This document shows positions 57,327 to 64,000 of a stretch of 64,000 bases of DNA, piece after piece (within the stretch, counting starts at the first letter, position 1; every line of letters begins with the position of its first letter). Position numbers and translations under genes: made by a program. The notes beneath the pieces were generated by a model. It had not been told where the DNA came from. It saw nothing but the letters and a program-made list of their open reading frames with translations, and did no database searches. The stretch is from Alopecurus myosuroides (taxonomy: Eukaryota; Streptophyta; Magnoliopsida; Poales; Poaceae). The stretch covers positions 294,445,076 to 294,509,075 of the forward strand of contig CM054060.1 of assembly GCA_028641055.1 (NCBI GenBank), read 5' to 3'.

Positions 57327-59653
57327 TGTAGAAGGATGAGATTGGCGGAATATGATGGTTGTATTATTGAGCCTCATTGGCGAGTATATATTGGGGTACA
57401 AACTTGGAGGGCAAGAATCCTCGTAGAGATAGAGTAGGAGATGGATTACAAATCCTATACTACCAAATACATATACCAGAATATATCTCTAACATCCCCC
57501 CGCAATCGTAGCGGTAGCGTTGCGAACAACAGGAGCGTCGCGGACGGTCAGACTGGAGAGAAACCGAAGTAGAATCCAGTGGGCTGACATTGTGGACGGT
57601 GTCACGGCGCTGGAGCTTGGACCGTAGAGGAAGCTGATGAGTGCTCAAGGCGAGATGATAGCCCTTTCTGCCGAGGTCGAGGTAGCCGAGAGCGTAGGGT
57701 GGTGTAGCCGTGGTCGAGGTAGCCGTGCGAGGATCACCGAGGTCGATGTCGAGTCGGGGTAGCCGGTGTCGAGGTAGTCGCCGTGGAGCCGCGGGGCGCA
57801 ACGAGGCGCCAAGTAAGACATCGGCGCAGTGGTGTTGAAGTAGTGGTGCGCCGGGAAGAAGACAGTATGGACGAGGCGTCGCGCCGGGTTTGCCAAGCCC
57901 GTGGACGCGTCGTGGACGAAGGCACGCGCCAGTGTTGCCAGCACCGGGCATGCGTAGATTGGACGAAGTCGATGTTGACGAGGCGTCGCACCAGGCTTGC
58001 CAAACCCGAGGACACGTCGTGGACGAAGGCAAGCGTCGGTGTTGCCAGCACCGGGCATGCGTAGACGGGAACTAGCACAAACTGTACACCATGTCGGAGG
58101 GACCAGCAGAGAAGGACTCGACGACGGTTGCGGCGCCAGTCGGCGTGGGGGTAGAAGGTGCCGTTGTCAACCACGGTTGTCGGAGTAGAGGAAGTGGTTG
58201 AGGAAGATGACGGCGACGCTGGCGGTAAACTCGTGCTGGACGTAGACGAAGAGGTGGACGGCGATGTAGTCGGCGGAACCAAAGGCAGCCCGTGGGGGGC
58301 CATGTCGATTGCCGTTAGGAGGGACGCGGCGGCAGTAGCCCGCGAAGGGCCTCGGCGGTCACGTGTAGAAGCGCGGCGGCGATGCTCGTAGTAGGCGAAG
58401 AAGAACCCAACAGCTCGAAAAAGACCACGCGCGGACGGTGGCGTTCCCGCGCATAGGGAGGTGGCGCGGCGCATACCACGAAGAGGTCAACGCGCGGGGA
58501 CGGCGGAGAGGACTGCATGTCGTGGCGCTACGGCTCGAAGGAGTGACGCAGCGGCGACGCGCGTGTCAGGGCGACGGCAGAGAAGACCGCGGGAACAGCT
58601 CGGGGCGGCGGCGGGGACCGCATGCTGCGGCGCTACGGCCCGGAGGGGCGACGCAGCGGCGACGCGCGGGGTGATGCAGCCGCGGTGAAAACCACGGGGC
58701 GGCGGCGCTGCGGCCCGATGAGGCGACGCAGCGGCAGCCCGTTTGCTCGATCGGTGATAGACGCACACTCAGGGACGGTCTTCACGGGAACCTGCGGAGG
58801 CGCACGCAGACGACTGTACGGGTCGGCCGCGCAGCCTGGATGGAACGGATCGCGGGCGGGCGGGTGATCAATCCGCTTGCTCGCGAGGTGGAGGATGCGC
58901 CACTCAGCACGATGATGATGACGTAAAGCTGGGTGGTGGAGGCCGAGCGGCGAACGCAGCGCCGTGCCTGAACGGCCAAGGCAGCTCCGTGCGTGAGGCA
59001 GCCACGGTGAAGGCGGGGTAGTGGAGGAGTCCCGATCGGAGCAGTGGCGATGACGACCGACACAAAGCGACGGACGGATAGACGCGCGGAAGGCGGCCGT
59101 GAAGGCCGCCGCATCGCGCGAAGCCGCCGAGGCGGCGAAGAGGCCACATGGACAATGGCCGTTACGGCCGCCGCGTGGCGTGTGACTCCGCCGTGTCGGT
59201 GAAGAGGCCTGTAGTCACGCCGGTGTCGGTGTAGAGGCGCGTGAGGATCGACGGTGGCGACGGGCGACGCAAACCGATCTTGAATCGGAAAACCAAAAAA
59301 AAAACGCCGACCAAGCGACCGGCGGAGAGAAAGACGCTCTAGGGCAGCCGATCCACGGGACTGGCGGACGAACCCTAGGTACGGGCGGCGCGGCCCCCGA
59401 TGACGATCATAGATCCATTCCGGGGGCGGCGCGAGGCGGAAACGGCGGCGGCGGCTAGGGTTAGATCGTGTTTAGGCTGATACCATGTAGAAGGATGAGA
59501 TTGGCGGAATATGATGGTTATATTATTGAGCCTCATGGGCGAGTATATATTGGGGTACAAACTTAGAGGGCAAGAAGCCTCGTAGAGATAGAGTAGGAGA
59601 TGGATTACAAATCCTATACTACCAAATACATATACCGGAATATATCTCTAACA
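57327..59653 (-). mobile_element. Small non-autonomous LTR retrotransposon (2327 bp)
   Basis: LTRs of 168 bp each (57327-57494 and 59486-59653), with five differences seen, are flanked by a perfect TTATC duplication (57322-57326, 59654-59658). On the minus strand TGGTATCAG (59485-59477) abuts the 5' LTR as the iMet primer site, and GCGGGGGGA abuts the 3' LTR as polypurine tract. The 2-kb GC-rich interior has no gag or pol. Minus-strand ORFs there (up to 246 codons, Ser/Thr/Pro-rich) have no recognisable domain. It is larger than a typical TRIM. The LTR start TGTTAGAGATATA is Copia-like. Confidence 0.85.
57871..58064. repeat. Tandem duplication inside the small LTR element
   Basis: A unit of about 107 bp starting ACGAGGCGTCGC occurs at 57871 and again at 57978 with a few differences. 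A second, separate tandem of about 105 bp lies at roughly 58500-58700, containing GCGCTACGG and GACGCAGCGGCGACGCGCG. Confidence 0.7.
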
Positions 59654-59658
59654 TTATC

Positions 59659-62100
59659 GATAAAATCAGTACGTCAAGTTGATAAATATACTTTGGATAC
59701 ATTGATAAATCATGTTATCAATATCCTTATTATGTACCCAATCACCTTATCGTCCTTGTCCAATGAACCATGATGCTTTCAGGTTCCAGTTTAAGGAGCT
59801 AACGCCATCATTATTGTTTGCCTTACAACTTAGAAGGTGTGATTGGTTACTGCACAGATAAAATGCTCCAACGGTAATTGGTACATGTGTAGGACGAGAA
59901 TCAAATGTACAGCTAAGTTGATTTTAATTTATTTGACTGAACTATATGGAAGTTTCCACTTTCTGCTGGAGGTCTTCTTTATTTTCCTTTTAGTTGAACG
60001 GCTCATGTACCCTGCTGGAGCTTGCACTCTAGTAGACAGTTCCATAACGTAATATATTTTCCATAACGTAATTATCTGTCAATAATTATAAGAACGTTTT
60101 ATTGATTTCAAAGGAACAACCAGATGGATTGATTGGGATCGAGGTTCGATAGAGTTTACCGCCAAGCCGGCTTCGAAATTACCTTTTTTTTCTGGAATCT
60201 GAAACTACTAAATACTTTGCATCCCTTGATGATCTTTACAGTTCATTTTAACATATATATATATATATATTTCATCCTTTGAAGGATTTATAACTTGTCA
60301 TAAACTAATGCAATATACACTTTAGTCGATTGTCAATTATGATGAGCGATTTGTGTTTTGCAGAGTTTCATCCTGATCGAATAGGACTAACTGGCACAAC
60401 AGATGAGACCAGAAAGGCCGCTCGTGCTTAGAAAGTTTACTATATGAAAACAGAGGAGGGGCCTGATTATCTTGTTGATCACTCGATCATCATGCACGTC
60501 ACTCTACTTTCTAATTTTCTGGTACAGTTTGATTGATTAATTTTGATTGTGCTAATTGCGTGCTACCAAGATACGGCTTAATGATAAAAACTACTTTTAT
60601 TGTATCAAAAGGCAAATCAACTATCTGCAACCTGCAAATGATCTGCTTAGTTTGGCCACTGTATTTTATCTTTTTTGTACTATTATACTTCTGCAGTACT
60701 TGGTTTATTGTCAATGAACATGCACCGTTCAATATGATGTTGCATTTCTAGCTGGACAAGCCAAGCATGTTAAGAGCAGTTCATTCCTTGGCTACATATT
60801 TTACCTAGTTTATGGTGAGAATTGTGATAGGATCCATTGTGATTTTAACTTAACAGCTGAGAGGCCGACAATTACGTATTCTGAACATGTATCCTTCATA
60901 TATTACGTTTTCCTATATTTGGGAATCTTGGGTCTTCCGATAGCATCGTTAGTTTCTTCTTTTTTGCAATGAGACAGCATCATTAGTTTACTTGTTATGC
61001 AATGCGTTGATATCTGAATCCTGCTGAAGCCAAGTAGCTGACAGTAGCAATATTCCCCAAGTACTTTTTTCATAATAAAAGAGAGAGTCACAGCCTTTCA
61101 GATTTATTATTACGAAGCCTGCAATTTTCTGATGTTGCAGCCTTAGTAGTAGTAGTAAGATAACAGGTATATCTTGTTAAAACACTCATTATGTGGCTAT
61201 TTGCTCAACTACTTTCAGGTACTTGATGAAGCCAAAGACGGAGTATGTTAAATTTTACGGCAAGAGAACCATGATGTAGATTCCCTTGCTAAGGGCATCA
61301 TGAAAGAAATTCAGTGGGCACATAACATATCGATTTCCCTGGTGATTTAGATATTGAGGCATTTTGGCTCAGCAGATTTTGGTGACCGTGTCGAATTCTG
61401 GGATAGTATAGGTAAAGAAAATAATGCGCAATTTGTTATTTATCTTGTCATGATAAGTCTGTATGCTCATCGCCAGTTACACGTTTCATCATGAAATGTA
61501 ATTTAACAGATGGATTTTTTACAATTTAATTTCTGGAGGAATTTTGATGGAGTTCTTTTCTGTTTCATTTACTCATACGTTTTTTGAAGAGCGTCCAAAA
61601 TATTTTCAGGCTGGTGTATAACTCCATATGTTGCCTGTTCAAAGCTTCAAAATTCGGAGTGTTTGATGTTTTAGCTATTACTTACGGGTATAAATTCCAA
61701 ACCTTGCATGTTCCAGAAAATTTGGTAAATTGTTGAAGTTCGTCTTTTGCGAGAAACAGAGTGTGTACTTCATCAAAGAAAACAGAGTGAGTACGCTAAT
61801 GATGTTGTCCTGTCATTTAACATAGTTTTGCTGAAGTGTTTGGACACAGATTGATGTATTTTTTCTGTGTATTTCATTCATCGAAACACCCCAACAAATT
61901 GTTGAAGCGTTTGAGCACAGACTGATGCATTTTCTTGTGCCATTTCACATAGTTTTGCTTTTTTTTTAGAGCAACATAGGTTTGCTGTTTGAGAGGAAAA
62001 GCCCAAGTGAGCGGAAAGGCATGGTCATAACGATACCCCCGGAATAAGCATGAATGGGCCAGCCCAATCACGGAGGGTTAGCGGGAAGGAGGCAGCAACT
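59659..62100 (+). other. Decayed exon-like remnants, no intact gene
   Basis: A TTTTGCAG acceptor at about 60362 is followed by FHPDRIGLTGTTDETRKAAR and, after a stop, YYMKTEEGPDYLVDHS. Another CTTTCAG near 61218 is followed by a frame with QENHDVDSLAKGIMKEIQWAH interrupted by stops. Together with the piece at about 57010-57080 these could be exons of one dead plus-strand gene that the LTR element entered. I do not recognise the family. The rest is AT-rich with nothing seen. Confidence 0.3.
60252..60270. repeat. (AT)n microsatellite
   Basis: About nine AT units in an AT-rich stretch. Confidence 0.85.
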
Positions 62101-62111
62101 AGCGAAAGATA

Positions 62112-62155
62112 GTACCACCTCGGAAGCTTACGAAGACCAACACCGGCTTAAATAG
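62112..62155 (+). promoter_or_regulatory. U3 promoter (Pol III-type spacing)
   Basis: GTACCACCTCG (62112-62122) matches the plant USE consensus at 9 of 11 positions. A TATA-like TTAAATAG (62148-62155) follows after 25 bp, one helical turn shorter than in the U2 gene here, and lies 29 bp before the RNA start. In plants this shorter spacing specifies Pol III, which transcribes plant U3. Confidence 0.75.
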
Positions 62156-62176
62156 CGGAGCGCTGTACCTCATAGC

Positions 62177-62347
62177 ACGACCTTACTTGAACAGGATCTG
62201 TTCTATAGGATCGTACCGCTGCATCCTTGACTAATAAGGAGACAAGCACTTAAACCTGGTTGATGAAGTCTGACCTGTGGGCCAGAGCGTGATTAACGGT
62301 CAGATCACACCTGTTGGTGTGCTTCTACTGCTGTAGATGATCGTTCC
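62177..62347 (+). ncRNA. U3: U3 snoRNA, 3' end missing
   Basis: Starts ACGACCTTACTTGAACAGG like other plant U3 RNAs. Box A (GGATCTGTTCTATAGG) is at 62194-62209, box C' (TGATGA) at 62261-62266, box B (GAGCGTGA) at 62285-62292, and box C (GATGATCG) at about 62336-62343. U3 normally continues about 45-50 nt past box C through a stem to box D (GTCTGA); here the sequence passes at 62348 into the poly(A) end of a LINE. U3 guides early pre-rRNA cleavage in the nucleolus, and without box D a stable snoRNP is unlikely. The missing part may lie beyond the LINE, outside the window. Confidence 0.88.
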
Positions 62348-64000
62348 TTTTTTTTTGAGATTTAACCACTGCATTCCATTAACAAGAATCAGACTCCAAC
62401 GAGTCAACAATCATCTCTGGTGGTGAGCCCAACCAGATTTTACAAATTTTGTTCTCGCAGCCGAATTTAGCTAAACCATGTGCTACACTATTACAGCAGC
62501 GTTTCACATGCTTGACCGAAAAATCCTCAAACTCGTTCAGTAACAACTTTATTTCCTCAACTAAGGGACCATGAATGGATCTATCCTTGTCTCCTCTATT
62601 CAGCTTTGCCACCGCACTCAGGCAGTCCGTCTCCAAGCAAATCTTCACCACTTGCCGCTCTTTTGCCAGTTCCACAGCACGCTTACAGGCCAGAAGCTCC
62701 ACTCTTTCAGCATCCGGGGCATAGGTGAACACACAGCACTCCCCAGCAATGAACTCGCCGTGATGATTCCTAATCACCACACCTCCACCTCCAAGACCCG
62801 AAGCCGAGTAGAAGGCTCCATCAGCATTAGCTTTGTACCAGCCTGCACACGGGGGGTGCCAGTGCTCCACCCTCGTGCTTGCAATCCCATTTTGGGTAGG
62901 TGTTAGTCCTTCCCATTCAACTGTCAGGAACGCAGCCTTTCTAGCTATCTCTCTCGGATCCTCTAGCGATCCATCTCGGGCCTCGTTTCGAGATAGCCAT
63001 ATTTGGTACAGGAGCATAATGCTCATTGCTCTCTGCTGATCGTCGACGCTGCTGAGCCACTCCAGGAGCCAAGCCCTCAGCTGACCATAGCACCTTACCG
63101 ATTTATCCGGGCCTGGAAGCTTCAACCCAGTACTAGCTCTGAGTAACTCCCAAGCCGCAATTGAATGTGGGCACCTCCAGAAGCGGTGTAGAAGCGACTC
63201 CTCACGGTTGCAAGCCACGCATCTCACACCTGCTTTGATATTTCTCCTCTGCAGCTCCTCTCCCACCGCCAAGCCATTTTTGATGAGCCTCCACACGTGG
63301 ATTTTTGCCTTGCCTGGTATATTTGTTGACCACAATGCCAGCCACCCTTGATGGTCTTGGACCGAACGTGATGAGCTAGGTTGAAGCAGTGATTGCTGAT
63401 TGAGTTGCATTTTGAGATGGTACGCCGACCTCACCGAATAAACCCCGTTTTTGGTGTAGTTCCATGCAAAGTAGTCATCTGTTCCAGCTCTGCCTACGGG
63501 TGTTCTGAGGATGTCAGCCACATCGCCCTCAAAAAACAGCTCTCTCAACTTCTCTTCATTCCATCCCCTCCCAAGCGGATCAACCAGTTCATCAACCGTG
63601 GTCACCGTCGATTCGGATTTTGGCCCCAGTGGGCGTTGGAGTCCCGACCTAGGGATCTAATTATCCGTCCATACATTAATCTTACTTCCATCTCCAATTC
63701 TCCAAATCAGCCCTTTCTTTAAAAGGTCCCTGCCATGCAACATGCTCCTCCAGGTGAACGAAGCTGATTTGGGACAACTTGCCGTCAAGAAGTCCCCTCC
63801 CTTAAAATATCTTGCACGTAGCACCCGAGAACACAATGAATCCGGGGAAGTGATCATCCTCCATGCTTGCTTAGCCAGCAAAGCTTGATTAAAAGCAGCA
63901 TAATTCCTAAAACCCATTCCCCCTCTTCTTTTGGGCACACTCATTTTGTCCCAGCTTATCCAATGAACCTTCTTATTACCATCAGCTGCTCCCCACCAGA
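62348..64000 (-). mobile_element. LINE (L1/RIL type), 3' part
   Basis: The minus-strand coding region is followed by a short 3' UTR and a 9-nt A tail (T run at 62348-62356 on the plus strand). The 5' part lies right of the window, so target duplications cannot be checked. It inserted in the 3' part of the U3 gene, in opposite orientation. Confidence 0.88.
62379..63998 (-). pseudogene. LINE ORF2 C-terminal half: zf-RVT and RNase H domains
   Basis: The frame is open from the window edge (WWGAADGNKKVHWISWDK, then PKRRGGMGFRN) to the stop at 62379, except for one TAG at 63657-63659 in the place of a Trp codon (VWTDN-stop). The zf-RVT segment (KIHVWRLIKNGL, then CVACNREESLLHRFWRC) lies near 63300-63150. 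The plant-type RNase H follows, with NADGAF, ERVELLACKRAVELA, LETDCLSAV and NSVAHGLAKF supplying the acidic and His positions. The RT domain itself is beyond the edge. Only one visible lesion means it is a fairly young copy. Confidence 0.87.

Noticed and set aside
57734..58474. 246-codon minus-strand ORF, Ser/Thr/Pro-rich
   Set aside because: Overlaps other equally open frames in a GC-rich tandem-repeat region of a non-autonomous element; a real product cannot be supported.
1..64000. CRISPR arrays, bacterial operons, prophage features
   Set aside because: Plant nuclear sequence; spaced repeats seen are LTRs, minisatellites and microsatellites.

Overview
The window looks like a piece of a large, repeat-rich grass genome, most likely Triticeae (wheat, barley or Aegilops type). 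That judgement rests on stacked and nested LTR retrotransposons with Triticeae-style termini and primer-binding sites, small-RNA genes with plant promoters, and the absence of any recognisable intact host protein gene. Family names cannot be fixed without a repeat library, so elements are described by lineage and structure.

Layout. 1-9785: a young non-autonomous Ty3/Gypsy element on the minus strand (Gypsy-1). It encodes a long gag-protease ORF that stops just inside reverse transcriptase, and on the opposite strand it carries a complete multi-exon gene. 9786-27825: an older, broken Tat-type Gypsy element (Gypsy-2, minus strand). Gypsy-1 sits in its 3' untranslated part. A very young LARD-like element with 3.54-kb LTRs (16496-27352, target-site duplication ACAAA) sits in its 5' LTR. 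27826-29081: a Copia-type LTR fragment that Gypsy-2 entered. 29125-32464: 3' LTR and 3' UTR of an Athila-like Gypsy. 32465-33416: 3' end of another Gypsy-1-like element, including its antisense promoter. 33417-37191: a 3.3-kb LTR plus leader of another long-LTR Gypsy. 37192 to about 50560: a SIRE/Maximus-like Copia element on the minus strand, lacking its 5' end. It has an extra gene with a predicted intron, and it is interrupted by a 5.2-kb solo LTR (42889-48103, duplication TAACC). About 50560-52798: 5' LTR and leader of a second Athila-like element.

52799-64000 is a less repetitive island. It holds a Harbinger-like transposon with TTA duplications, a MITE, a full-length U2 snRNA gene with a textbook plant Pol II promoter, a small non-autonomous LTR element with a TTATC duplication, decayed exon-like debris, a U3 snoRNA gene with Pol III promoter spacing, and a LINE (L1 type). 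The LINE poly(A) tail abuts U3 directly after box C, so U3 has lost its 3' stem and box D within this window.

How the parts work together. The retroelements that look young (Gypsy-1, the LARD) lack their own RT/integrase or have decayed internal coding, so they must have been moved by enzymes supplied in trans. The most unusual system is the antisense gene of Gypsy-1: eight coding exons join in frame, and its introns can persist through retrotransposition because the genomic RNA is the opposite strand.
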